Below, one piece after another: positions 52,118 to 61,700 of a DNA stretch of 64,000 bases. The notes beneath the pieces are model-generated. The model saw nothing but the letters and a program-made list of their open reading frames with translations, was not told the DNA's origin and did not search any database. The position numbers and the translations under genes were made by a program. The DNA comes from an uncultured Prevotellaceae bacterium (lineage in GTDB: Bacteria; Bacteroidota; Bacteroidia; Bacteroidales; Bacteroidaceae), in the NCBI GenBank assembly GCA_902785695.1, contig CACZZQ010000004.1, forward strand, positions 40,158 through 104,157, read 5' to 3'. Numbering within the stretch: the first letter of the stretch is position 1; each line of letters starts with the position of its first letter.

Positions 52118-52125
52118 CAAAGATA
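52118..52125 (-). promoter_or_regulatory. -7 box TATCTTTG for the PfkB/flavodiiron genes
   Basis: Exact TAnnTTTG on the minus strand. The inferred start near 52111 leaves about 20 nt to the ATG at 52089. Confidence 0.7.
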
Positions 52126-52169
52126 AGAAAAACTTTCAACTTTCAACTCTCAACTCTAAACTTTTTTTG

Positions 52170-52177
52170 TACCTTTG
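52170..52177 (+). promoter_or_regulatory. -7 box TACCTTTG for the M16 peptidase gene
   Basis: Ends 8 nt before the ATG at 52186, so the transcript has almost no leader. Upstream (about 52132-52159) is a CAACTTT/CAACTCT heptamer repeat related in type to the TTCACTC repeats. Confidence 0.65.
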
Positions 52178-52185
52178 CACCGAAA

Positions 52186-53418
52186 ATGACTAAATACAAT
52201 ACTTTTACACTGGAAAACGGGATGCGCATCATCCACCTGCCTTCAGATTCGCAGGTTGTGTACTGCGGCATCGCCGTCAAAGCCGGCACACGCCATGAGC
52301 AACCAGGCGAGGAGGGACTGGCCCATTTCTGCGAGCATCTGTCGTTCAAGGGTACCGAGCGTCGCAGTGCCGTTCAGATTATCAATGCCATTGAGGGACT
52401 TGGCGGTGAGCTGAATGCCTTCACGAACAAAGAGGACACCGTCTTCTATTGTGCCATCCAGTCCAAGCATATACAGAAAGCTGTCGATGTGCTCTGCGAC
52501 ATCGTGTTTCATAGTGCCTATCCTCAACATGAGGTGGAGAAAGAGCGTGAGGTGGTATGCGACGAGATTGAGAGCTATGAAGACTCCCCCGCAGAACTCA
52601 TCTTCGACGAGATAGAAAACATCCTCTTTGAAGGACATCCCTTAGGCCACAATATTCTGGGAACCAGCGAGCAGGTACGCCAGTACACCAGCGAGGATGC
52701 CCGCCGCTTCACTTCCCGCTATTACCGCCCCGACAACAGCATCTTCTTTGTCAGCGGCAACGTGGATTTCAAGCGCCTCACGGCATCCCTCAACAACTCT
52801 CTGAAGTCATACGAGCCCCAAGGGACTCTTGAGGCTAAAAACTCCCCCCTCCCTTGGGGAGGGGTTGGGTGTGGGCTTTTTACCCGCCAACGCGGCACCC
52901 ATCAGGCTCATGTCATCATGGGAACGCAGGCCTATGCTGCTGATGACCAGCGCAGATGGGCTCTATACCTATTAAACAATATCATAGGCGGTCCCGGACT
53001 CAACTCCCGCCTGAACCTATCGCTACGTGAGCGCAACGGACTGGTCTATACCGTGGAGAGCAGTATGGTATGCTATGGCGACACAGGCTGCTGGTGTACC
53101 TATTTCGGATGTGACCCGCACGATGTGAAACGCTGCTGTCAGTTGGTGCGTCGCGAGCTCGACAAACTGATGGAACGACCGCTGTCAGCTACCCAGCTGC
53201 GCAATGCCAAACAGCAGCTTCTGGGTCAACTGGCCATTGCCAGTGACAGCCGTGAGCAGTTTTCCCTCGACTTTGCCAAGAACTTCCTGCATCAGGGAAA
53301 GGAGCGCGACCTGAGCGACATCATGCGCCATATAGACAATCTGACCGCAGAAGACCTGAAAAAAACAGCTCAGGAGCTGTTCGCCCCTGAGCGTATCACT
53401 ACCTTGATCTATAAATAG
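52186..53418 (+). CDS. M16-family zinc metallopeptidase
   Basis: 410 aa (MTKYNTFTLENGMRIIHLPS). The inverted zinc motif HxxEH is present as LAHFCEHLSFKGT (about residues 46-58), with the third ligand Glu in EREVVCDEIESYED. A C-terminal inactive half follows (GPGLNSRLNLSLRERNGLVY). There is no signal peptide, so it is probably cytoplasmic, like processing-type M16B peptidases. A GC-rich palindrome adds about 14 residues (NSPLPWGGVGCGLF, about 218-232) at the junction between the two halves, before RGTHQAHVIMG. Confidence 0.93.
   Translation: MTKYNTFTLENGMRIIHLPSDSQVVYCGIAVKAGTRHEQPGEEGLAHFCEHLSFKGTERRSAVQIINAIEGLGGELNAFTNKEDTVFYCAIQSKHIQKAVDVLCDIVFHSAYPQHEVEKEREVVCDEIESYEDSPAELIFDEIENILFEGHPLGHNILGTSEQVRQYTSEDARRFTSRYYRPDNSIFFVSGNVDFKRLTASLNNSLKSYEPQGTLEAKNSPLPWGGVGCGLFTRQRGTHQAHVIMGTQAYAADDQRRWALYLLNNIIGGPGLNSRLNLSLRERNGLVYTVESSMVCYGDTGCWCTYFGCDPHDVKRCCQLVRRELDKLMERPLSATQLRNAKQQLLGQLAIASDSREQFSLDFAKNFLHQGKERDLSDIMRHIDNLTAEDLKKTAQELFAPERITTLIYK
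52837..52880. repeat. GC-rich palindrome inside the M16 peptidase gene
   Basis: ACTCCCCCCTCCC, TTGGGGAGGGG, then TTGGGTGTGGGCTTTT: the same layout as the right end of the DUF559 element. It is in frame in the linker between the two peptidase halves. Confidence 0.85.
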
Positions 53419-53462
53419 CTTTTGGTGTCATTATCCATCCACGCAGGTTATGCGCTTTGACT

Positions 53463-54458
53463 TCACATATCCTCTATCTGAGCTTTATCTATATTCAGTT
53501 TCGAGGCAATGTCCTCTATGGACAATCCTGATTCAAGCAATAGTCTGACTGACATCCTCAGCTGTTCATCCTTCTGGCTCAGCTCTTCATCCTTCTGGCT
53601 CAGCTGTTCATCCTTCTGGCTCAGCTCTTCATCCTTCTGGCTCAGCTCTTTGGCCTTGGCTGCTATCTCTACGTTCTGTTCCGCTATTCTCCGGTCGCGC
53701 TGCAAGATCTCCGTGTCGCGTTTCTCAATGATCGAGAAGTACTCGTCCTCGACATTCATGTCCATGCGCATCTCGGCATTGGTTGCAGCCATCAGCAGGC
53801 GCCGGATGATATGCTGCATCTCTATATCATCCTCAGGATACTGGCTGTCATCAATGTTCAGCATCTGCTGGTTCTGCTCGTCTTTCTGTGTCTGGTCAAA
53901 GATGCTCAGCACCTCGTCAAGCCGGTTGTTGATCTTTCCGTGCAGGCGGGGTATCTGCACGATGATGCTGTCGTGCGTCAGGCTATCGACAAAGGGATTG
54001 GGCAATCCCTTTGTAACCACCTTACCACTATAGTCGTACGTTTGGTGCTTCACATAAAGCACAGGCTCCTCGATGTCGCCCACCTTATGTCCCAAGAGAT
54101 AGACAGCCACCATAGGCAGTGCATGCTGGTCATCACTGTCACTGACTATATTGTGAGGATTCTCGTACTGAACACCCAGATACTGTCTGAAGCGCAGTGT
54201 CTCGGTGGGCAGCCACGTCTTTTGCAACTCGATCAATATCAGATGTTCAGAACCATCATCCTTCCGGATGGTAGCACCAAAGTCAATACGGAACACCGAC
54301 AACGCATCACGCTTGTTGTTGCTGTACTCATGCGGACGGATCTCCACCTTGATGATATTCTCTTGCAGCAGTGCCGAGAGAATGGTGCGCGCTATGCGTT
54401 CATCCTCCATCAGGTACTTGAACACAATATCGTAAATCGGGTTAGCAATCGTTATCAT
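53463..54458 (-). CDS. PD-(D/E)XK nuclease family (Rpn/PDDEXK_2, transposase-associated) protein
   Basis: 331 aa (MITIANPIYDIVFKYLMEDE). The PDDEXK_2 core is visible: IYDIVFKYLM, VFRIDFGATI and LILIELQKTW (catalytic D...ExQ type), then RFRQYLGVQYENP. The C-terminal third is a coiled coil of exact 7-residue repeats (LSQKDEELSQKDEQ, about residues 272-300), followed by a short helix-turn-helix-like end (IEDIASKLNIDKAQ). These proteins relate to recombination-promoting nucleases (Rpn) in Bacteroidetes and are not tied to an insertion sequence here. It has its own -7 box at 54482. It may be a solitary DNase with phase-variable length because of its DNA repeats. Confidence 0.88.
   Translation of the reverse strand: MITIANPIYDIVFKYLMEDERIARTILSALLQENIIKVEIRPHEYSNNKRDALSVFRIDFGATIRKDDGSEHLILIELQKTWLPTETLRFRQYLGVQYENPHNIVSDSDDQHALPMVAVYLLGHKVGDIEEPVLYVKHQTYDYSGKVVTKGLPNPFVDSLTHDSIIVQIPRLHGKINNRLDEVLSIFDQTQKDEQNQQMLNIDDSQYPEDDIEMQHIIRRLLMAATNAEMRMDMNVEDEYFSIIEKRDTEILQRDRRIAEQNVEIAAKAKELSQKDEELSQKDEQLSQKDEELSQKDEQLRMSVRLLLESGLSIEDIASKLNIDKAQIEDM
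53560..53643 (-). repeat. Four exact 21-nt coding repeats in the PDDEXK_2 gene
   Basis: Near-identical 21-nt units start at 53560, 53581, 53602 and 53623 (AGCTCTTCATCCTTCTGG core). They encode LSQKDE(E/Q) heptads. Slippage here would change the coiled-coil length without breaking the frame. Confidence 0.9.
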
Positions 54459-54481
54459 AAGCCTGCCATGATTAGTTTCTG

Positions 54482-54489
54482 CAAAGATA
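54482..54489 (-). promoter_or_regulatory. -7 box TATCTTTG for the PDDEXK_2 gene
   Basis: Exact TAnnTTTG match. The inferred start near 54475 gives a leader of about 17 nt. Confidence 0.65.
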
Positions 54490-54523
54490 CGAACTCTTTA
54501 TCAATCCACCAAACGAATTTACA

Positions 54524-56161
54524 TTATTTCACCACCACCTTACGGCCACCACGCAGGTAAATGCCCTTTTGGGGCGACTTCACCTCGCGACCGCTGAGTG
54601 TATAGATCTTATCACTCTTGGAATATACATCATTCTCTATAGTACGTATAGCCGTTGTCGTACGCTGCCAAGTGTCATCACTGACAGCCTGCAAATTGCT
54701 TATTTTACCAGCATTAATGGTCAGCGTATAACTATTGATGTCGTCAGAACGACGTCTGACCAGCTGCCAGTCGGATGTCTTCTCATCCTTCACACCTATA
54801 TAGAGACGATAGTTTCCATTGGCAATATCACTGGGTACCTTGAGCATACCACCAATAGTACCTTCGATATAGTCGAGCACATTCTTACGGTTGGGTACTT
54901 TTGTCACTGCCGTAGACTGAAGCACATAGGTCTGCTCACCCTCCAAGATGACACCCAGTTCTCCACTCCAAACATATCCAAACATATTCCATAGCGGAGC
55001 ACCCAATCCCACATTGAGGAAAGTAGCCACAACTGATGCTGACATAGGATGGTCACTGACTACATGAGTGGTATATTCCACAGGCTCTGAAGGTGTGGTG
55101 ATTCCCAAAAGCATCTCCTGACCTTGACTGAAGGTGCCGTTATGAGAATCCAGCAACGAGATACGATAATAGCCGTTACCACCGTTATGTCCCCATCCCC
55201 AGTTCACATGTACCAGTCCGGCTGAGTTGTAACCGTCGATGACAAAAGCATGACCGCCACCACCATTAGCATCAACACCGGCATAGAAGATAGGTCGACC
55301 CTTGCTGAGTTCACTGTATACCATATACATCCATTCTTTCTGTGAATAGTAATCGCGGATAAAGTAGCCTATGTTCTCATTGTAGCGGAAGAAATCTATC
55401 AGGCCATTACGAGCCTCTGCCGTATATGCACCGCTACCACTGGGTGTATAGTTCATTTCTACTGCGACACCGCAATGCAACATCAGCGTAGCTACCGCTT
55501 TTGCCTGTTCGTCAGTATATGCCATTATCTCATAGTTATCCAACATCTTGTCCCATTCATAAATGGTCTCACCAAAGTTGGCCCTAAGGATACGGCCTTC
55601 ACCTTCAGCAGGTTTGAAAGAGTACTGCTTCTCACCTTGTCCCTGTACAGGGTATTTATGATAATTCATGATTTGTGAGCAGGCTGTGGCCACACATCCT
55701 GTGGAATAGGCAGAGCCGCGGCTGTCGGTAGGACAAAAGTTATTATAGGGCTTTGACTGATTCCAGGCTGTTTTCAGCAGCGGTGACACACTTGTGGCAT
55801 AATCAGAAGAGGCTGCTACAGGAGCATGGTCCACACCGCTCTTCATTGACTCTGTAGCCGCGGAAATAAACCAATCCAGGCCACTGCCAGGGGTTGACAC
55901 ATAGTCTGTTTCAGAATAGCCTATGACAGCATCGTATCGGTCATCAGAGGCTATCACGGCAAAGCCACAGCCCTCTGCTCCAATGACTTGCAACTTCTCA
56001 TTGATGTAGAGCACCTTCAAGTCAGGCATATTATCTCCACGCGACAAAGCCGGCAACAAGACATCATGGGCAGCCTGCAGCATCACGCTTTGCGAGCGCT
56101 CCGCAGCATTTACAGGCATCAGGACAGTCATAAGGAAAAGAGAAAAAAGAATCTTCTTCAT
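54524..56161 (-). CDS. C10-family (streptopain-like) secreted cysteine protease
   Basis: 545 aa with signal peptide MKKILFSLFLMTVLMPVNA. A propeptide-like N-terminal part (to about 120) precedes the papain-like core. The catalytic Cys is in YSTGCVATACSQIMNYH (about 157) and the catalytic His in GGGGHAFVIDGY (about 304). The segment WNQSKPYNNFCPTD marks the start of the mature domain. The C-terminal region is beta-rich and ends in a Prevotella-type tail (YTLSGREV...GIYLRGGRKVVVK), suggesting export to the surface, possibly by type IX secretion. C10 enzymes degrade host or dietary protein. It lies just downstream of the SusC-3 locus, but a terminator separates them. Confidence 0.92.
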   Translation of the reverse strand: MKKILFSLFLMTVLMPVNAAERSQSVMLQAAHDVLLPALSRGDNMPDLKVLYINEKLQVIGAEGCGFAVIASDDRYDAVIGYSETDYVSTPGSGLDWFISAATESMKSGVDHAPVAASSDYATSVSPLLKTAWNQSKPYNNFCPTDSRGSAYSTGCVATACSQIMNYHKYPVQGQGEKQYSFKPAEGEGRILRANFGETIYEWDKMLDNYEIMAYTDEQAKAVATLMLHCGVAVEMNYTPSGSGAYTAEARNGLIDFFRYNENIGYFIRDYYSQKEWMYMVYSELSKGRPIFYAGVDANGGGGHAFVIDGYNSAGLVHVNWGWGHNGGNGYYRISLLDSHNGTFSQGQEMLLGITTPSEPVEYTTHVVSDHPMSASVVATFLNVGLGAPLWNMFGYVWSGELGVILEGEQTYVLQSTAVTKVPNRKNVLDYIEGTIGGMLKVPSDIANGNYRLYIGVKDEKTSDWQLVRRRSDDINSYTLTINAGKISNLQAVSDDTWQRTTTAIRTIENDVYSKSDKIYTLSGREVKSPQKGIYLRGGRKVVVK

Positions 56162-56186
56162 ATAGTAATATTTAAAACCGAAAAAC

Positions 56187-56217
56187 GACCGGGTTGGAAT
56201 TTACGTCCAACTCGGTC
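56187..56217 (-). terminator. Rho-independent terminator after the SusC-3 locus lipoprotein gene
   Basis: GACCGGGTTGGA (56187-56198) pairs with TCCAACTCGGTC (56206-56217, one G-T pair) around a 7-nt loop. On the minus strand it is followed by GTTTTTCGGTTTT. It sits 19 nt upstream of the C10 protease ATG region, so the protease needs readthrough or its own promoter. Confidence 0.75.
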
Positions 56218-56242
56218 TATTCAATCTATTATACCTATAGGT

Positions 56243-57082
56243 TTAAAGATCTTCAGTGAATACCAGATAGTCCTTGAAAGTACCAAATGCACCAAGATTA
56301 GGAACAAAGTGATACAGGTTGAGCTCTATCATCTTGTTCTCAGCGTCATAAGTACCAGCAAGACCAGAACCTACGGCAGAAGTCTCAGTAACCTTGGCAT
56401 CTTCATCAGCATTACCGATGATGCCTACATAACCGTAGTTGCTATTGTACCATGCGTGCAGATGGGGATCAACAAAAACCTGCTTCTTGGCATTGACAGT
56501 AAAGACGATGTCCTCTTCATAGCCGACAGCATACTTTTTACCTGAATCGGGATCAGTTTCATAAACCACAGGAATCATATACTTTCCATCACCCACCTGA
56601 TAGACGGGAGTCTCGTACTGTGCCTGGAACATTCCCATGACAAACGTAGCGGTATACTGCTTGAAGCGGGTCACCTTGAAGTCATACCTCGAAACACCAT
56701 AGATGAATGCCTGAATGGAGTCAACAGCAATAGTCGTAACCTCAGTAGAGCCAGAGGGGATGTCGAAATTCACCACCACCTTCTTGCTCTTCTCACCAGC
56801 GGCAAAACTCAAGGGAGCCACAGTAAACTTAGCGTTACTGCTTATCAGTGTGACAGTCTCTTCTTTGGTGCTATCCACACGGTTCACCACAAACGAGAAA
56901 GACTGCTCGTCAGTAGGCAAATAAGTGAAAGAAGTAGCATCTGCGGAAAGGAAGAAGTTGCCGCCTACCGCAGCAGCAGAAGTTGACGGTGCATCATATT
57001 CGTACTCTTCCGTGCAGGAGGTGATGGTCATTGCCATCACGCCTGCAAGAACAGCGAATGTATATTTGAATAATCTTTTCAT
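56243..57082 (-). CDS. Lipoprotein of the SusC-3/SusD-3 locus, unknown fold
   Basis: 279 aa. MKRLFKYTFAVLAGVMAMTI leads to lipobox ITSC. The rest is beta-rich: FTYLPTDEQSFSFVVNRV and FAAGEKSKKVVVNFDIPSGS resemble a Calx-beta/Ig-like repeat (about 40-120). A second half (YQVGDGKYMIPVVYETD, YDAENKMIELNLYHF) looks like a small beta-sandwich. It starts 30 nt after the SusD-3 stop. In such loci the third gene is often a surface substrate-binding lipoprotein (SusE/SusF or DUF-type), which I infer here. No named family is recognised. Confidence 0.7.
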   Translation of the reverse strand: MKRLFKYTFAVLAGVMAMTITSCTEEYEYDAPSTSAAAVGGNFFLSADATSFTYLPTDEQSFSFVVNRVDSTKEETVTLISSNAKFTVAPLSFAAGEKSKKVVVNFDIPSGSTEVTTIAVDSIQAFIYGVSRYDFKVTRFKQYTATFVMGMFQAQYETPVYQVGDGKYMIPVVYETDPDSGKKYAVGYEEDIVFTVNAKKQVFVDPHLHAWYNSNYGYVGIIGNADEDAKVTETSAVGSGLAGTYDAENKMIELNLYHFVPNLGAFGTFKDYLVFTEDL

Positions 57083-57112
57083 AATGCGATTTCTTTTAGA
57101 ATTGTTGATTGG

Positions 57113-58738
57113 TTATTGTTCATCTGGATCCTTCCAAGGCGTATAGGCACTGGTCACATCAGGATTGTTCCAACCATCAAGAGCCTTGTTGTTGTTCTTC
57201 TCGGTAATCACGATAACGAGGTTCATCCATGCAGGACGACCGTTGGTGTTATAGCGGGTCAGATCAGCAAAGTTGGTGCCTTTGTAGCCACGGGTAACAG
57301 AATAGTTCAGACGCTTGATGTCATAGAAAGACTGACCTTCGCCCCAGAGTTCTACACGCTTCTGGAACACAATCTCCTCGACAACGTCGTCCTTTGTCGT
57401 CTCATTGCAAGCATAGTTGGCATCGCGGTAGTTCTTCATGAAGGCTTCCACAAGGGCCTTACCCTTGGCGGGATCCTGATGGGCAGCAGCCTCAGCCTCA
57501 ATGAAATACATCTCCTCCACACGCATGATGGGGTATGCGGCAGCAGAACCTACCTGATACTCATCACCATTGCCCTGGTTCGGACGGAACTTCAGAGAAG
57601 CGTAGGTGGGAAAGTTGGCTGCCTCGTCCTTGTCAATGTAAGAAATCAGCGAAGCCAGAGGAGAATCGTCAGGACACTTGAACTCCAGCTTACGGAAGTC
57701 ATTGTTGCTGATACGATCGTACATACTCTTGTCAATCATCACGTATGGACCTGCAGAAGCATAGCCATAGAAAGCCTCATTGCTCATCCATGATGTCCAG
57801 TTCACGATACCGGTCTGCACGCTTTCGTCCTCAGAGGTCTGCTGGGCAGCCCACATAAAGGCAGAAGCATCATTGAAACCGGTTGTCGTGTTCAGACACT
57901 GTGTAGGAGTCATAGGTGCAACGGTGCTGGCATCGATAGCCTTGCGTGCATACTCCTGAGCCTTAGCATAGTCCTCGTTCCACATATAGAGGCGGGCCTT
58001 CAGACCATAGACACATGCCAAGTCGGGAAGAACCTGACCCTTCGTATCTTTCAGGTTGACAACATATTCTTCAGCTTCGTTCAGGTCGTTCTCGATGAAT
58101 GCAGCCATCTGTGCATGGGTAGCACGGGGATTGTTGCGGGCAGAATCCTGATCCATACCAGCTTTCACAATGGGTACGGTCAGACCCTTCACGTCGTGGT
58201 TGTCCTTGTTCACGCTGCTCACCTTGTCGTTTTCCAGGAACTCATACATACGAGCCATATCCAGATAGGCCAGCGCACGGAATGCCAGACTGGTGCCAAG
58301 ATAGCCCAACTGGTCGCTGGTAGCAGTACTTGCGTCAACACCACCCACGGCATTGTTGATAGACTGAATGAACTGGTAGTAGTAGTTCCAAATGTACTGG
58401 GTACGTGCCTTGTTCTCGTCAATGCCACTGGCCTCAGCCCAAGGTGAATACCAGTCGTAACCACTGGAAACAACAGCCAGGTCGCCAGTCAGTACGTCGC
58501 GAACGTGCATGATGGAAGAATAGCCATAGTCGTAGTGGGGCTCAGAAGAGAGCGTCCAGGTTTTGTTGAAATAGGCAGGCATGGCCATCACCAGTGCCTC
58601 GCTGGCTGAAGTCGATGCTGCAACCTGAGTCTCGGTTGCAATACTCGTGGGCTGTGTCTCATCGATACACCCTGTGAAGGACGTGAGGCAGACTGCAGCA
58701 ACTCCAATTCCTAATATTACTTGATTATATCTTTTCAT
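57113..58738 (-). CDS. SusD/RagB-family outer-membrane lipoprotein (pair 3)
   Basis: 541 aa. Signal peptide MKRYNQVILGIGVAAVCLTS, lipobox FTGC. SusD motifs: AFRALAYLDMARMYEFLEND, MRVEEMYFIEAEAAAHQDPA, KGKALVEAFM and the C-terminal FQKRVELWGEGQSFYDIKRL. It lies 32 nt downstream of SusC-3. The neighbouring lipoprotein and C10 protease suggest a peptide or protein ligand rather than a glycan; that is an inference. Confidence 0.94.
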   Translation of the reverse strand: MKRYNQVILGIGVAAVCLTSFTGCIDETQPTSIATETQVAASTSASEALVMAMPAYFNKTWTLSSEPHYDYGYSSIMHVRDVLTGDLAVVSSGYDWYSPWAEASGIDENKARTQYIWNYYYQFIQSINNAVGGVDASTATSDQLGYLGTSLAFRALAYLDMARMYEFLENDKVSSVNKDNHDVKGLTVPIVKAGMDQDSARNNPRATHAQMAAFIENDLNEAEEYVVNLKDTKGQVLPDLACVYGLKARLYMWNEDYAKAQEYARKAIDASTVAPMTPTQCLNTTTGFNDASAFMWAAQQTSEDESVQTGIVNWTSWMSNEAFYGYASAGPYVMIDKSMYDRISNNDFRKLEFKCPDDSPLASLISYIDKDEAANFPTYASLKFRPNQGNGDEYQVGSAAAYPIMRVEEMYFIEAEAAAHQDPAKGKALVEAFMKNYRDANYACNETTKDDVVEEIVFQKRVELWGEGQSFYDIKRLNYSVTRGYKGTNFADLTRYNTNGRPAWMNLVIVITEKNNNKALDGWNNPDVTSAYTPWKDPDEQ

Positions 58739-58770
58739 AATTGTTTGTCTGTTTTATCTGTTTCAAGTGA

Positions 58771-61700
58771 TTAGAACGTAACAGTGATACCTCCAGAGAT
58801 GGTGCGGATAGGTGCATAGTAAGAACCGGTGTTGGCTCCAGAGATGCTCTGACGAGGATCCAGTCCCTGACGCTTTGACCATACCCAGATATTGTCAGCT
58901 ACACCATATACACGGATGTTCTGGACACCGAAGCCCAAAGTGTATTTCTTTGGCAGCGTGTAGCCAATGGTGATGTTCTGCAGCGAGAGGTAAGAAGCAC
59001 TGGTCAGGAAACGGTCAGAAGTATATGCAGTATACTTGTCATTGAATTGGATGCGGGGAACAGCTGAGTTGGGGTTCTCTGCAGTCCATGCATTCAACAT
59101 ATCCACGTGCATACCATCACCACGGTCTAAGCTCATGAGTTCAGCGTATGTAGAGTCATACACCTTACCACCCAGCTGATAGGTAAAGTCAAAACTCAGG
59201 TCAAAGCCTTTGTAGGCCAGACTGGTTCCGAAGCCACCAAAGGCATCGGGCAGTGCAGTACCACAGAGGTAGTAGTCACCATCGGTAGCCACATCGGTGG
59301 TACCCAGCTCGCCAGTGTAAATCTTGTTGCCATCAGCATCGGTCTTGGCCGTGCCGTCATCATTGCGCTCATACTCGTTGTAGTAGTAAAGAGCCTTACC
59401 AGTAGTCTTATCGACACCTGCATACTTGTACAGGCGATAGGTATAGATAGGCTCACCCTCACCATAGAAATAGTTGTCAGAGCTGTAACCTCTCACACCG
59501 TCGACCTCCATGGTCTTGCGTTCCTCGGGCAAATAGTCAATCTTGTTCTTCTGAGTAGTGATATTGGCGTAAACCGACCAGGTCAAATCCTTCGTACGGA
59601 TAATATCACCGTTCAGGCTCAGCTCGAAGCCGTGGTTCACCACGTTACCAATGTTGGCATAGTAGCCCGTGAAACCGAATGAGGGGGGCAAGGGGAACCA
59701 AGACAGCATATCGTTGGTCTTGTTGCGATAGTACTCGAAGTTACCTGAGAGACGTCCGTTGAAGAGCGAGAAGTCAATACCGGCATTGAACTTGGTGGCC
59801 TTCTCCCATGAGATTTCCTCGTTACCGAGTGAAGAAGGAGTCAGCGACACATTGTCGTTAGAGTTTACGATATCATAGTAAGAAACATACTGATAAGAAC
59901 CAATAGCATCGTTACCATTCTCACCGTAAGAGGCCTTCAGCTTCAGCTCGTCGATCCACTTCACATCCTTCAGGAAGCTCTCCTTGTTCATCAACCAACC
60001 GGCACCGAACGACCAGAAGGTACCCCAGCGGTGGTCGGGATGGAAGCGTGAAGATGCCTCGCGGGTCACAGAACCATGAACGAAATACTTCTCATCATAG
60101 TTGTACTGAGCACGGCCAATCCAACGCTCATCGTTATACTCTCCATCGTAAGAGTCGGCAGAACCCATGATGACGGCACCGCGCAGCTCCTTGTTGTCGG
60201 GCGAGAACATATTGGTCTTGTAAGCACTCAGAGAATAGGTCTTCTGCTTGTAATACTCATGAGCAACCATAGCCTCGATATCGTGGATATTGAAAGTCTT
60301 GTGCCAGTTCAGACGCTGCTGGAAGTTGGTGGACCACACACGACCGTGGCTCTTGCTTACCGAACCCTTTGACGATGCGTAGGGGCCGAAGAAACCATTG
60401 GTCACATCGGTGCCACGATATTCGTCCACATAGAACGTATTGATGCTGGTCAGCGTAAAGCCGAAAGGCAGACGAGCCTCGAGGAGACCAGTGCCACTAA
60501 AGGTGTTGCCCAAAGTGTTGTGTGTATCCAGCTTGTTGGCAGAAACGGGGTTGGCCTGGCTCAGGTAAGGACGGTACATACCGTTAATGGTTGCATCACC
60601 GTAGTCATACTCATGGATATGAGCATTCTCGTTATAGCGGATATTGCCTTGGCCGTCACGAATGTACATAGGATAGATAGGAGCAATGGTAAGCAGGGCG
60701 AAGGCATTGCCGGAAGAACCTGACTCACCGTCGTCATCCAGGGAGTTCTGCTCGTAGTGGGCATAGTTGATGTTGGCACCGGCCTTCAGCCAGGGCTTCA
60801 GCTGGTAGTCTGCCTTCAGACGACCAGTGAAACGGGTATAGTCAGAAGCATCTGTGATACCTTCGTTCTTCAGGTAGTTGGCTGACAGATAGAAGTTTGA
60901 ACGATCTGTGCTACCAGTAGCACTGACAGTATACTCCTGACGCATGCTGTTATGATAAGTCTCGTTCATCCAGTTATCGGGCATCAGCATAAACTCCTCA
61001 CCATTATAGGTGTAAACACGTCCCAAAGTGGCAAAAGGATTGAGTTTGCCGTTCTGACCAATCATGGCCTGACCCTCAGGAATGGTGTAAACATTGTACG
61101 ACAGACCGTAGTCATTATAGGCAGTCAGGTTGTTGTTTGCCCAACTCCAAGCCTGGTTGTTGTCGTAGCCCCATGTGTCCTGTGCATAGTTGTATAGTCC
61201 CTTGTACCACATCTCGTAGTACTTGGCAGGGCTGGAAATCATCTCGTAGTCGGGAGTGGCACGCTGGTTAGAACCCCACTTGGCATCGAAAGTGATAGTG
61301 GCATCCCTACCCTTCTTGGCACTCTTCGTGGTAATCAGAATGACACCGTTACCACCACGTGCACCATAAAGAGAAGTAGAAGCAGCATCCTTCAGCACCG
61401 TCATCGACTCAATATCAATAGGGTTGATGGTATTCAGGTCACCGTCAAAGGGCGAACCGTCAACCACATACAAAGGAGAATTGCCTGCATTGATAGAGTT
61501 GATACCACGGATGCGAACGGTAGGCGTAGAACCGGGCTGACCAGAAGCAGTGTTGATCTGCACACCAGAAGCCTTACCCTTCAGAGCGTCAACGGCGTTG
61601 GTCACCTGGACCTTACCAATCTCGTCGCTATTAATCACAGCTGCAGAACCGGTAAATGCCGACTTCTTCTGAGTACCATAAGCCACCACAATCACTTCGT

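Noticed and set aside
53463-54458. Insertion sequence transposase
   Set aside because: PDDEXK_2/Rpn proteins are often labelled transposase, but no terminal inverted repeats or target duplication flank this gene.
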